Shown one piece after another: positions 53,425 through 62,754 of a DNA stretch of 64,000 bases. This stretch comes from Bacillus sp. Cs-700 (GTDB lineage Bacteria > Bacillota > Bacilli > Bacillales > Guptibacillaceae): assembly GCF_011082085.1 (NCBI RefSeq), contig NZ_CP041063.1:1984001-2048000 (forward strand). Direction: 5' to 3'. The position numbers and the translations under genes were made by a program. The first letter of the stretch is position 1. Every line of letters starts with the position of its first letter. Below the pieces are notes generated by a model. That model was not told the DNA's origin. It saw only the letters and a list, made by a program, of their open reading frames with translations, and did not search any database.

Positions 53425-53480
53425 AAAAAAGACTGTCCGCCGAACGATGATCAACCCCCCGTTCAGCGAGACAGCTTTTT
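53425..53480 (-). terminator. terminator of the 1128-residue membrane protein gene
   Basis: A long imperfect stem (about 53429-53445 with 53461-53478) and a T6 tail on the minus strand, just after the stop at 53484. Confidence 0.7.
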
Positions 53481-53483
53481 CCT

Positions 53484-56400
53484 TTAACGCCACTGCTTCC
53501 ATTTCGCTAGAAGCTGCTGTTTCTTCACTTGTAACAGCGTATCTCCTTCTTCGTTTTTATTCTGCTTTTGCCACTCATAGAAACTGGCTACAGAAATTAA
53601 AGTCGCGCCTGCGATTAAGAGGTAAGCCCACCACGGCATGTTGCCCCAGTAAGGCCTCGTTTGCAATAGAAGATTTAAAAGCAACACGCTACAACCCATT
53701 AGGAAGTAAGATTTGATTCGATAAAAAAAGCCTGCAAGGACTGAAACAAGGGAAAGCCCTCCAGCAATGAGCGCATCATAAATGGTATTACTACTAAGCG
53801 CATCGAATACAAGAATTGCCGCTACGACCAAAAGTATGCCCCATTCAATAATACTCATGATTTGTTTGTTTTGATCCCACGTCCGCTTTGATAAATAAAT
53901 ACTGACCGCAAGCCACGGTAATACATAGACTTCCGTTACAATGTATTCGTTGATTTCAAGGTGATGAAGAAGCGTATAATACGGGACAAACATTGAGAGC
54001 GCCGCAGCGGTTTTCATTACTTTTGCAGGAATTCCAGCTGGAACCCTTTTTATTTGTAAAAAGAAAAATGCCACGATAAAGAGAGCTCTAAGTTCATCCG
54101 CCCAAAGAGAAGCAAGCGTCAGGTCTTGATAAAGGTTCAGCACGAATAGAAAGGCAATAACAGCATACCAATCGATATGCTTTTCATTCATTCGCTTTCC
54201 ACGAAGGGAATAGAGCGTTCGATGAATCAAGAGTCCAGCCGTTAGGAGAACGATAGCTGCGCCAACGTATACAATCGTTTGGATCTCAATTGTTTCGATT
54301 GGCAAAAGAAAGATCATCGATTGCACAAAAAGAAGCGGAACAATCGAGAACAGCTGCCAACGGGATTGATGCATGACGTAAAGGAGCAAAGCGGCATAAA
54401 AGAGACCAACAGCTAAAGGTATCAACTGAAATTCCTCGTACGTGTTGATAAAAGGAAAAAGTCCAAACACGGCAAACGGCACCGCGTACCATTTCATTCG
54501 TTCTTTCCATATCTCACCAAGAACGAACCATAAACCAAACATCACTAAACTCGGTACAAACCCTGTATACGTATACGCCTCGTTTTGCATTTCTAACGAA
54601 TCAATGATCGCTATATAAAGAAAAGGAAGAACCGTAAACGCCGCATATAAAAAGGTGCGAATTTCCCATTCGATTTCCCTCGTCAGCATGGAATAAACAT
54701 AGACGAAAAGCGCGATGATGTATAAAATCGGCTCGTTTCCATGCTCAGAAACGGAATAAATGAGAGCCGCGGGTAAATAAAGATGACCCAGATAGAAATA
54801 AGCCCGCTGAATCACGATATCTTTTTTTCCAAGCGTATCGGCAATCAGGATCAGGAAGACTGCTCCTGGGAGCCACTGAAACATTCCTTGAATAGGGAAA
54901 GCTTCCGCAATCGAAAGATAAGTTCCTAGTGTAAAAAAGCTTAGTAGTGGCCACAGCGTTTCTTCTTTCGTGCGCTTGATAATAAAACCAAGCATACCAA
55001 CGCCACCGAGCAACAGTCCTGAGCGAACAAACAATTCATTTACCGTTGCTGAAAGTAAGAGAAGTAACGATAATCCATAAAAGCTGACACTCGTCCAAAA
55101 AGCCATCTCTTCCAATACTTGCATGCCTTTTTTTCGCCAATAATAATGAACGCCTAGGATTAAGATTGCTGCGATTGCTGTATGAAACGGTGCACCAAAA
55201 GCAGTTTCATAAAGATCGTTTCTCTCAAATAGGGGATAGAGCGCAAGTAATGCAAGTCCCCACGTAATCGGATTCAGTAGCGCTCCAGTATAGCGAAGCC
55301 ATTTCCACTTCCCCTTTTGATAGATTGATAAATACAGAAAGCCGAGTACGAGTAATAAGCTACTTTCCAGCCACCATCGACCGCTAAACAGTCCAAGTAA
55401 AAGCGCCAATAGGATAGGGCCAAACGAAATAGCAAGTGCCCCCGTCTGCATTCTTTTCGTTACTTCCCAATCATTCCAGTAGTAGCCGCCTGCATATAAG
55501 AGAATCCCTGTTGCAAACATGTGGACCATCACCGTTTCGGTTGAGGGCTCCGTGTACAATAAGCTCATCGAATAAAGTCCAGCTGCAGCAAGAAATAATG
55601 GCGACAAAAACCCAAAGATCCGGTAACGCGTTATATTGGCCAGAGCGATATAATTGATACTAATGAACACATAACCGAGTACAAGAAGCCATGATGGATC
55701 ATCATAACGTAAGAACAATCCCTTATACGTAATAAAGATAAAGGCGCAGATTGATACAACGCCACTCGTTAGCTGAAACGCTTTTTTCATATATGGATTT
55801 TGAAGACGATCGACCGACTGTAGTCCAATAAAAATAAACCCTACAAGCGCATAAAGCATAAGGTCCGCCGACTCAAGGACAGAATGCTCGATTAGCTGAT
55901 AGATTCCATATACGAGCAAAAACGTAAACACAAAATGATAGTCTTTTTGTTTGCCAATATAGATCATGGCAAGATACAGAAATGCCGTTACAATAACATT
56001 GAAACTATAAAAAACTTCGCTTTCGTAAAAGAACAGGAGAAGCAAGGTCGACAGTATGAGATTCCCCTGCGCATAAATCGGAAGTTCTTTCGCGAAAAGA
56101 ACGAGGTGCTCATACTTCTTTGCACGTGCATAAAAGAGCAGTAGAAGCCCATTAAAGATCACAATTCCAAGATAAAACAGATCCACTGTCGGCTGAAAAA
56201 CTTGAATAAAAAATGCCACACCGATGCTCAACGTCACAAATGAAAACCAAACAAATAACCGTGATTGCTGACGCTTCGCTTGGATAAAATAAAGCGGTAA
56301 ACAAATGAAGACACCACCCAAACCAAGTACTTCATTTCCCGCGCCGCTGACGGAAAGCCATTCACCAAAGAGCTGAAAGTATCCTGCTGAAAAAACAACG

Positions 56401-56870
56401 ATTGGGAGAAAAAGACTTCCTAGCACTAAAAATGAAAAAGCCGTTTTTTCGATACGGAGCTTATGTCCACTCAGCCAGCTGATTCCAAAAAACACAGCTG
56501 CAATTCCTCCAATAAGAGCGGTCTTCATAATCGATGTCATCACATCCCACGTACTTGTAGCAAGTACAAGCGCCCCAAGTAGCAGAAACACAACGCCAAT
56601 AATTAAGATCCACGTTAAATTTCGATCCCTAAGCTCTTGCGTAGATTTCACTTTCTTCTCTTTTACTGGCGCCAGGTTAGCTGGGACCTCTTCTGGTGGA
56701 GCAAGTGCTTGCTCGTTCTCTTCCACTGCTTCAATTACTTCAATAGAAGAATGAACCATTTTTTCATAAGCGCTAGACACGCTCTCGTATGTTTGATCAG
56801 TTATGTAATCTTTTAGCCTGAGCCGCTTTAGTTCAGAGCGAAACACCTCTTCCCTTTCTTCCTCATTCAT
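53484..56870 (-). CDS. giant polytopic membrane protein (DUF2157-like N-terminus), 1128 residues
   Basis: ATG 56870 follows AGGGGGTGG. Residues 1-80 are a soluble charged part (MNEEEREEVFRSELKRL, then a Pro/Glu linker). From about residue 85 to 1100 there are some 30 or more hydrophobic helices in tight succession with short loops and few charged residues. The first pair (LTWILIIGVVFLLLGALVL) resembles DUF2157-type membrane proteins. A short basic tail ends the protein. No catalytic or transport motif is recognised. It stands alone between two inverted REP-like elements and has its own terminator. Confidence 0.82.
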   Translation of the reverse strand: MNEEEREEVFRSELKRLRLKDYITDQTYESVSSAYEKMVHSSIEVIEAVEENEQALAPPEEVPANLAPVKEKKVKSTQELRDRNLTWILIIGVVFLLLGALVLATSTWDVMTSIMKTALIGGIAAVFFGISWLSGHKLRIEKTAFSFLVLGSLFLPIVVFSAGYFQLFGEWLSVSGAGNEVLGLGGVFICLPLYFIQAKRQQSRLFVWFSFVTLSIGVAFFIQVFQPTVDLFYLGIVIFNGLLLLFYARAKKYEHLVLFAKELPIYAQGNLILSTLLLLFFYESEVFYSFNVIVTAFLYLAMIYIGKQKDYHFVFTFLLVYGIYQLIEHSVLESADLMLYALVGFIFIGLQSVDRLQNPYMKKAFQLTSGVVSICAFIFITYKGLFLRYDDPSWLLVLGYVFISINYIALANITRYRIFGFLSPLFLAAAGLYSMSLLYTEPSTETVMVHMFATGILLYAGGYYWNDWEVTKRMQTGALAISFGPILLALLLGLFSGRWWLESSLLLVLGFLYLSIYQKGKWKWLRYTGALLNPITWGLALLALYPLFERNDLYETAFGAPFHTAIAAILILGVHYYWRKKGMQVLEEMAFWTSVSFYGLSLLLLLSATVNELFVRSGLLLGGVGMLGFIIKRTKEETLWPLLSFFTLGTYLSIAEAFPIQGMFQWLPGAVFLILIADTLGKKDIVIQRAYFYLGHLYLPAALIYSVSEHGNEPILYIIALFVYVYSMLTREIEWEIRTFLYAAFTVLPFLYIAIIDSLEMQNEAYTYTGFVPSLVMFGLWFVLGEIWKERMKWYAVPFAVFGLFPFINTYEEFQLIPLAVGLFYAALLLYVMHQSRWQLFSIVPLLFVQSMIFLLPIETIEIQTIVYVGAAIVLLTAGLLIHRTLYSLRGKRMNEKHIDWYAVIAFLFVLNLYQDLTLASLWADELRALFIVAFFFLQIKRVPAGIPAKVMKTAAALSMFVPYYTLLHHLEINEYIVTEVYVLPWLAVSIYLSKRTWDQNKQIMSIIEWGILLVVAAILVFDALSSNTIYDALIAGGLSLVSVLAGFFYRIKSYFLMGCSVLLLNLLLQTRPYWGNMPWWAYLLIAGATLISVASFYEWQKQNKNEEGDTLLQVKKQQLLAKWKQWR

Positions 56871-56981
56871 GTTTCCCACCCCCTGTTATTAACAACATTT
56901 TCCTTATTCTCCTCTTGCACTTAGTTTACTCATACTCGTTTCTCCCTTGCAATATGATTTCTGTAATCTCCTGTTTTATCG

Positions 56982-57019
56982 CAAAAAAGCGATTGTCCGC
57001 CTGTGGGGGACAATCGCTT
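56982..57019 (-). terminator. terminator of the ABC exporter operon
   Basis: A 12-bp perfect stem (56987-56998 with 57008-57019) and TTTTTTGC on the minus strand. Confidence 0.85.
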
Positions 57020-57024
57020 AGTTT

Positions 57025-57059
57025 TGTCTTTGGAGGGGGTCAGGTTCCGACCTGACCCC
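57025..57059 (+). repeat. REP-like palindrome, copy 2 (inverted relative to copy 1)
   Basis: GGGGTCAGGT (57036-57045) and its reverse complement (57050-57059) flank a 4-nt loop. The 23 bases at 57025-57047 match copy 1 exactly. It contains the stop codon and last residues (QVGT) of the ABC exporter gene, so the element defines that protein end. Confidence 0.8.
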
Positions 57060-58797
57060 ACAAATAACCTTTTTTCTCTAATAATTCTTCATGCGTGCCT
57101 TTTTCAATAATCTTTCCTTGATCAAGGGCGATAATTTGATCGGCTCGTTGGATCGTATTTAAACGGTGGGCGATAATAAAGCTCGTTCTACCTTCCATTA
57201 ACGACCAGAGCGCTTTTTGGATTTGAATTTCCGTTCGCGTATCAATGCTACTTGTTGCTTCGTCGAGAATCAAAATCGCAGGATCGGCAAGCACAGCTCT
57301 CGCAATGGAAAGAAGCTGTCTTTGACCGTAACTAATCCCTCCACCGTCTTGATTCAGCACTGTATCGTACCCTTCTGATAACCTTGAAATAAACGTGTGC
57401 GCATTGGCTACTCGCGCTGCTTCTTCTACTTCTTCATCCGTTGCATCCAGGCGTCCATAGCGAATGTTTTCACGAACGGTTCCGTTAAACAAAAAGGTAT
57501 CTTGAAGAACAAAACCCATGTTTTGTCTCAGGCTTTCCCGCTTCACTTTCGTAACGTCGTGATCATCCACTTCGATTGTGCCCCCATTTAGTTCGTAGAA
57601 GCGCATGAGCAGATTCACGATCGTTGTTTTCCCTGCTCCGGTTGGGCCAATAATTGCAACCGATTCACCCGCTTTTGCTTCAAAAGAGAGATTCGTAAGC
57701 GTTGCACCATCTTTTTCATAACCAAACGATACGTTCCGAAACGCCACTTTCCCTTTCACGTGTTGGAGTGATACCGCCTCCCCTTCATCCGGCCGCTCTT
57801 CTTTTTCATCCAAAATATGAAAGACGCGCTCCGCACCAGCTACAGCGGATAGTATCGTATTAAATTGATTGGCCAGGTCATTCAGCGGTCTTGTGAAAAG
57901 ACGGGAATACTGAATAAACGCTACAATGACACCGATTGAAACCAAACCTTTCAGTGACAGCAAACCTCCAGCAGCCGCGATCAGCAAGAAACTGACGTTA
58001 TTCAGTACGTTCATCAATTTCGGAATAAATCCTGAATACGTCATCGCCCAGAACCCCGACGATCTTAGCGCTTCATTTTTTTCGTTCAATTGCGTTAAGA
58101 CACGCTTTTCTTGCGAAAAAGATTTAATAATTTGCTGTCCTGATAGTGTCTCTTCAATAACACTATTCATTTCTCCAAGGTTTCGCTGCTGTTCTTTAAA
58201 ATAATGTCCGGTTCGATTCGTAATCCACTTCATCCCAAGAAACATAAGGGGAATGATCGTGAACGTGATTAACGTTAAAAGCGGACTTAACCACAACATC
58301 AGCCCTACTGTACCAATCAAAGTAAGGACACTAGAGAAGATCTGGATGACCGAACTATTTAACGTACGACTAACATTTTCAATATCGTTTGTTAGTCGGC
58401 TCATCAGTTCACCATGCGTTTTCTTATCAAAAAAAGGAATGGGCAGGCGATGAAGATGATGAAACAAATCTTTTCTCATGCGATAAACCGTTTTCTGTGC
58501 AATGCCGATCATCCAGAAGTTCTGAAAAAAGGTGGCTGCTGATTGCAACACATAGACGGCGACAAGCAAACCAAGAATCAACGGCAGACCTTCTAACTCT
58601 CCTGGCACAAGATAGTTATCAATCGCTATGCTTGTTAAATAAGGACCAAGCAAACTAAATCCTGAACTAAACACGACCATCACGATGACAAGAAAAAGCC
58701 AGCCTTTTTGGATGGATAAATAGCGCCAAATTCGTGCAATCGTTCCCTTCAAATCATCCGGTCGTTTTCGTTTAGAGGGTTTTTTGTTTGAGCTCAT
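57040..58797 (-). CDS. ABC exporter half-transporter, canonical ATPase partner (YfiC-like)
   Basis: 585 residues: six membrane helices in a type I exporter fold, then the ATPase with Walker A GPTGAGKTT, Q loop, a signature reading ISYGQRQ, Walker B ILILDEATSS with catalytic Glu, and H loop IIAHRLN. I start at ATG 58797 (MSSNKK) after GAGGAGG, inside the end of the upstream half-transporter gene. The longer frame to 58869 overlaps more. The signature is degenerate (SY for SG), while the Glu is intact. With its partner it should form a heterodimeric drug or lipid exporter such as YfiB/YfiC or BmrC/BmrD. Its last four residues lie in a REP-like element. Confidence 0.9.
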   Translation of the reverse strand: MSSNKKPSKRKRPDDLKGTIARIWRYLSIQKGWLFLVIVMVVFSSGFSLLGPYLTSIAIDNYLVPGELEGLPLILGLLVAVYVLQSAATFFQNFWMIGIAQKTVYRMRKDLFHHLHRLPIPFFDKKTHGELMSRLTNDIENVSRTLNSSVIQIFSSVLTLIGTVGLMLWLSPLLTLITFTIIPLMFLGMKWITNRTGHYFKEQQRNLGEMNSVIEETLSGQQIIKSFSQEKRVLTQLNEKNEALRSSGFWAMTYSGFIPKLMNVLNNVSFLLIAAAGGLLSLKGLVSIGVIVAFIQYSRLFTRPLNDLANQFNTILSAVAGAERVFHILDEKEERPDEGEAVSLQHVKGKVAFRNVSFGYEKDGATLTNLSFEAKAGESVAIIGPTGAGKTTIVNLLMRFYELNGGTIEVDDHDVTKVKRESLRQNMGFVLQDTFLFNGTVRENIRYGRLDATDEEVEEAARVANAHTFISRLSEGYDTVLNQDGGGISYGQRQLLSIARAVLADPAILILDEATSSIDTRTEIQIQKALWSLMEGRTSFIIAHRLNTIQRADQIIALDQGKIIEKGTHEELLEKKGYLWGQVGT

Positions 58798-60508
58798 GGG
58801 CCGCCTCCTCTCCGTACTGAGAAACGTAGATCTCGCGATAAACCGGGCTTTCCTCAAGAAGTTGATCATGGGTTCCTTCTCCTATAATCGCCCCATCCTC
58901 GAGGAGAATGATCTTATCCGCTTCTTTAATCGAACTGATTTTCTGAGCAATTAATAAAATCGTACTTTCCTGATCCTTGAGTGCTTGTTGCAACTGTGCC
59001 TCAGTATTCAGATCAAGAGCACTTGTACTGTCATCGAGAATTAAGATTTCCGGATTTCGAATGAGAGCTCTGGCAATGGATAAACGCTGTTTCTGGCCTC
59101 CAGAAAGGTTGATGCCTTTTTGTCCAAGAACCGTATCGTATTGATTGGGAAGCGTCAGAATAAACGAATGAATTTGAGCAGCTTTAGCCGCTGTTTCCAC
59201 TTCTTCTCTACTTGCATCCTCTTTTCCCCAGCGAATATTATCACCAATGGTGCCACTAAAAAGAACCACTTCCTGCGGCACAACGCCAATTCGACTTCTG
59301 AGTTCATCCAGGTGAATGGCTGTTTCGTTAACACCATTGAACAAAACGTTTCCTTCAGTCGGTTCATACAACCTTGGAATCAGCTGAATCATTGAAGATT
59401 TTCCAGAACCCGTGGCCCCCATGACCCCAATCAGCTGACCTTTTTCTGCAGTGAAACTAAGATCTCTGAGAACATCTTCTTCTGAATTAGGATAGCGGAA
59501 GCTTACATGCTGAAATTCAAGCTTTTCTAATGCAGCTGGCTTAACCCCTGATTCTTTTTCAACATACGTTTCTGTCTGCAACACTTCCTGCATCCGATAA
59601 GCAGAAGCTCTTGCTCGTGAGAGAAGCATAAGAATAAACGAAAACATCGTAAGCGCCACTGTAATCCGCGTCCCATATGTAATGATCGCTGAAATTTCAC
59701 CAACCTGCGCTGTGCCAGCAACAACTTTTACGCCCCCAAACCAGAGCACGGCAACGATCGCAACATTCATAAGAATTAAGAGAACCGGCGTAGCAAGTTC
59801 AATTAAACGAAGTGACGTTACTGTTTGACTCATTAAGTTTTCATTGACCTGCTTAAATCTGTGCTGCTCATGCTTACTTCGAAGGTAGGCTTTAATTAGT
59901 CTCACGCCAACTAAATTTTCTCTCATCACGCCGTTAACTCGGTCTAACTTTTCCTGAACTGAGCTGAAAAGTGGTACGCCTTTTTTCATAACAAAATAAA
60001 GAAAGACAATGACGAGTGGAATCGCAGCGGTTAATAGAAGAGCGAGCTGAACATCTACAACAAAAGCCATCACCACACCACCGACGACAAGTAGTGGAGC
60101 TCGAACCATGATTCGAAGACCCATAAATACGACAAGTTGCACCTGATTGACATCGTTCGTCAACCTCGTTAATAGAGATGAAGTTGGAAAGCGATTAAAG
60201 TCTGCAAAAGCAAACGACTGTACTTTTTCAAAAAGCGCTTTTCGTAAATCAAATCCAAAATGCTGACTGACGTAAGAAGCAAGATACGTGTTAATAATTG
60301 AGGCGACAAAAGAAATAACGGTAAGAACGATCATCCAAATCCCTAATTCAGTAATCACACTAAGGTTTTCTTTTGCAATGCCATTATCAATAATATCTGC
60401 CATGAACAGTGGCAACCAGAGCTCAACGGCCAATTCAACAAGCATTAAAAGTGCCGCTACTATCGCCGCCACTTTGTAAGGTTTAATAAAGGTGACTACT
60501 TTTCGCAT
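58772..60508 (-). CDS. ABC exporter half-transporter, degenerate ATPase partner (YfiB-like)
   Basis: 578 residues with six membrane helices and an ATPase domain: Walker A GATGSGKSS, canonical signature LSGGQKQR, Walker B ILILDDSTSALD with Asp in place of the catalytic Glu, and QKISSIKEAD, where the H-loop His is replaced by Gln. One of the two composite ATP sites of the heterodimer is therefore predicted to be inactive. That is usual for heterodimeric exporters. ATG 60508 follows GGGAGG by 5 nt and is preferred to 60523. It overlaps the partner gene by 26 bp. Confidence 0.9.
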   Translation of the reverse strand: MRKVVTFIKPYKVAAIVAALLMLVELAVELWLPLFMADIIDNGIAKENLSVITELGIWMIVLTVISFVASIINTYLASYVSQHFGFDLRKALFEKVQSFAFADFNRFPTSSLLTRLTNDVNQVQLVVFMGLRIMVRAPLLVVGGVVMAFVVDVQLALLLTAAIPLVIVFLYFVMKKGVPLFSSVQEKLDRVNGVMRENLVGVRLIKAYLRSKHEQHRFKQVNENLMSQTVTSLRLIELATPVLLILMNVAIVAVLWFGGVKVVAGTAQVGEISAIITYGTRITVALTMFSFILMLLSRARASAYRMQEVLQTETYVEKESGVKPAALEKLEFQHVSFRYPNSEEDVLRDLSFTAEKGQLIGVMGATGSGKSSMIQLIPRLYEPTEGNVLFNGVNETAIHLDELRSRIGVVPQEVVLFSGTIGDNIRWGKEDASREEVETAAKAAQIHSFILTLPNQYDTVLGQKGINLSGGQKQRLSIARALIRNPEILILDDSTSALDLNTEAQLQQALKDQESTILLIAQKISSIKEADKIILLEDGAIIGEGTHDQLLEESPVYREIYVSQYGEEAAHELKQKTL

Positions 60509-60606
60509 GGCATCCTCCCTCATGATCTTTCCTTTTCTCTATTTTTACATTATACAGGATATTTAGGGGCTCGAACAAAAATGAGCTTTTTCACAAAAAG
60601 GTTAAA

Positions 60607-60641
60607 AATAACAAAAGCCAGCTCACATTTGAGCTGGCTTC
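60607..60641 (-). terminator. terminator of the manA operon
   Basis: An 11-bp perfect stem (60615-60625 with 60630-60640), a 4-nt loop and TTGTTATTTT on the minus strand, 3 nt after the stop. Confidence 0.85.
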
Positions 60642-60644
60642 AAC

Positions 60645-61607
60645 CTATGCTTTTTCGCTTTTTGAAACGATCATTTCAAGATCGCCTTCTAACTTACATG
60701 CTTTCATCGTTGCCGGGATGATCAGATGATCGCCCTGCTTGACAGAATGTGAAGATTCACTAGATGCAATCACGCCTTCTCCACTTAGCACACTTACAAG
60801 CAAGTAAGCGTGGTCTTCCTGAAGAGAATACTCTCCATCAAGCTCCCACTTGTATACTGTGAAATACTCTGAAGATACTAGCTCAACCTGCTTCAAACCG
60901 TCTTCTTCTGTCACAACGGGAGAAAAAGGCGGATCTTCATGAGGGATCGTCGATACATCAATCGAACGTTCAATATGAAGATCACGTGTATTTCCATTAG
61001 CGTCAGTTCGATCATAATCATACACGCGGTACGTTGTATCTGAACTTTGCTGCGTTTCAAGAATCATCGTTCCTGCACCGATGGCATGAATCGTTCCACT
61101 TGGTACAAAATAAAATTCACCGGGTTCAATTGGAATGCGGCGTAGCAAGTTATCCCAATCCCCAGCCGCAATCATCTGTTTGAACGATTCTTTTGACTGT
61201 GCGTGATGGCCAAAGATTAGTTCAGAGCCAGGGTCACAATCAATAATATACCAGCATTCTGTTTTTCCGTAAGCCTCTCCTTCAACTTCTCTCGCATACG
61301 AATCATCAGGGTGAACTTGAACAGAAAGATCCTGATCAGCATCAAGAATTTTAACTAAAAGTGGAAAGTGTTCGCCCTTTTCATGCCCAAAAAGTTCACG
61401 ATGATTTTCCCAAACCTCATTTAATTTCTTTCCAGCAAGCGGACCATTCCGCACCTCACTTGCGCCATTTTGGTGAGCCGAAATCCCCCAGCATTCACCA
61501 GTCGTTTCAGTTGGAATCGTATACCCAAAAACATCTCGTAGCTTCGTTCCACCCCAAAGACGATCTTTAAATTCGGGTGTTAGAAAAAGTGGTTCGTGTT
61601 GATACAT
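60645..61607 (-). CDS. manA: mannose-6-phosphate isomerase, class I
   Basis: 320 residues, a cupin-fold zinc enzyme interconverting mannose-6-phosphate and fructose-6-phosphate. Metal ligands are visible in SVQVHPDD (Gln and His), in the Glu of KTECWYII and in the His of VPSGTIHAIG. The RLWGG start and ETQQSSDTTYRVYDYDR segment are family signatures. The length fits the short Bacillus ManA/GmuF type. It lies 11 bp after the ROK kinase gene, as gmuE-gmuF do in Bacillus subtilis, so the pair probably handles mannose or fructose. The ribosome site AGGAGGAAG is strong. Confidence 0.93.
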   Translation of the reverse strand: MYQHEPLFLTPEFKDRLWGGTKLRDVFGYTIPTETTGECWGISAHQNGASEVRNGPLAGKKLNEVWENHRELFGHEKGEHFPLLVKILDADQDLSVQVHPDDSYAREVEGEAYGKTECWYIIDCDPGSELIFGHHAQSKESFKQMIAAGDWDNLLRRIPIEPGEFYFVPSGTIHAIGAGTMILETQQSSDTTYRVYDYDRTDANGNTRDLHIERSIDVSTIPHEDPPFSPVVTEEDGLKQVELVSSEYFTVYKWELDGEYSLQEDHAYLLVSVLSGEGVIASSESSHSVKQGDHLIIPATMKACKLEGDLEMIVSKSEKA

Positions 61608-61618
61608 GTATCTTCCTC

Positions 61619-62545
61619 CTACTCTCTTTTTAGCTTCTCATCATCAAATTTTTGCCGTCCATGCATCGCCGCCCCAATAATGCCAGCTTTATCATGGAGC
61701 TGCACGGGTTCGATCGCGATTTTCCCACGAAGTCCTTCATACACATAGGAATCGACTTTTTTTCGTAACATCGGCAAAATCATGTCTTTTGCCTGCATCA
61801 CCCCGCCACCGAGAATAAAGACAGACGGATCAACAGTATGAACAAGATTCGCAATCCCGATTGCCAGTGCATCCACTGCTTCTTCTATAATCGCGAGCGC
61901 TTCCTTATTTTCTTCTTTAGCAAGTTGAAACACATCTTCTGCTCCTAAAGTTTTGCCTAGTCGCGCCTTTCCTTCTCGGGCAATTGACGTACCTGAAGCT
62001 AGCGCTTCAAGGGATCCAGCGTTCATATTCGCATGCTTCTGACCACCAGGCTGGATAATCATATTACCAATCTCCGCGCTATAGCCATGTTCGCCTTGCA
62101 TGAGGCGATTACTTTGCACGTAGCCGCCGCCAACGCCGGTGCTAACTGTTATGTAAAAAGTGCTTTCTCTATCCTTTCCCCCGCCATATAATGCTTCACC
62201 AAGCGCAGCGGCATCAGCATCATTGACGAGATATGCGGGGATGCCGATTGCTTCTTCAACCATTGCGGTAATAGGTACATCTTTCCATCCAGGGAGATTA
62301 GGAGGGGACACCACGATTCCATCAAATGGATTTAAAGGTCCTGGTGAACCAATCCCAATGGAAACCGCTGAATACGCTTTTTTCACTTCTTTTATTAAAT
62401 TGGTCATTCGCTCAATAATCAATTCGTAACCCTGATCGGCTTCTGTCGCTATTTGTTTCACTTGCAGAATCCGTCCGTTCTCATCGACAATCCCAACACG
62501 CAGATTTGTACCGCCAAGGTCTACTCCGATATACACGTTTTCCAT
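61619..62545 (-). CDS. ROK-family sugar kinase lacking the zinc motif
   Basis: 308 residues. The phosphate loop is GVDLGGTNLRVGI (7-19), the catalytic Asp is D109 in VNDADAAALGE, and the ATP-binding glycines lie in TVSTGVGGGYV. The family normally has EIGHM followed by CxCGxxGCxE. Here it reads EIGNM (158-162) and QPGGQKHANMNAGSLE, so the zinc His and all three Cys are gone while the final Glu (E180) stays. Size, fold and operon with manA suggest a fructo-, manno- or glucokinase. The ribosome site GGGAGG is strong. Confidence 0.88.
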   Translation of the reverse strand: MENVYIGVDLGGTNLRVGIVDENGRILQVKQIATEADQGYELIIERMTNLIKEVKKAYSAVSIGIGSPGPLNPFDGIVVSPPNLPGWKDVPITAMVEEAIGIPAYLVNDADAAALGEALYGGGKDRESTFYITVSTGVGGGYVQSNRLMQGEHGYSAEIGNMIIQPGGQKHANMNAGSLEALASGTSIAREGKARLGKTLGAEDVFQLAKEENKEALAIIEEAVDALAIGIANLVHTVDPSVFILGGGVMQAKDMILPMLRKKVDSYVYEGLRGKIAIEPVQLHDKAGIIGAAMHGRQKFDDEKLKRE

Positions 62546-62754
62546 TTTTCTACCTCCCTATCATTCTTTCTTATATCCTACCACGAATCCTTTTGTAAGA
62601 AGGAATTGAACGAGAAATGTGAAAAAATCTCCAAGTTTTCTTATGAAAGGACATATAAACTTTAATGCGATTATTGTCATTTTTAAGAAAATTATCCCTA
62701 ATCACCCAACCCTCTGCAAAACTAAGAATAAAACGACACAAATCGGTGACTTCA

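Noticed and set aside
53282-53716. 144-codon + frame starting in the REP-like palindrome
   Set aside because: Runs through the palindrome and the terminator and then antisense to the large membrane protein; no ribosome site or domain.
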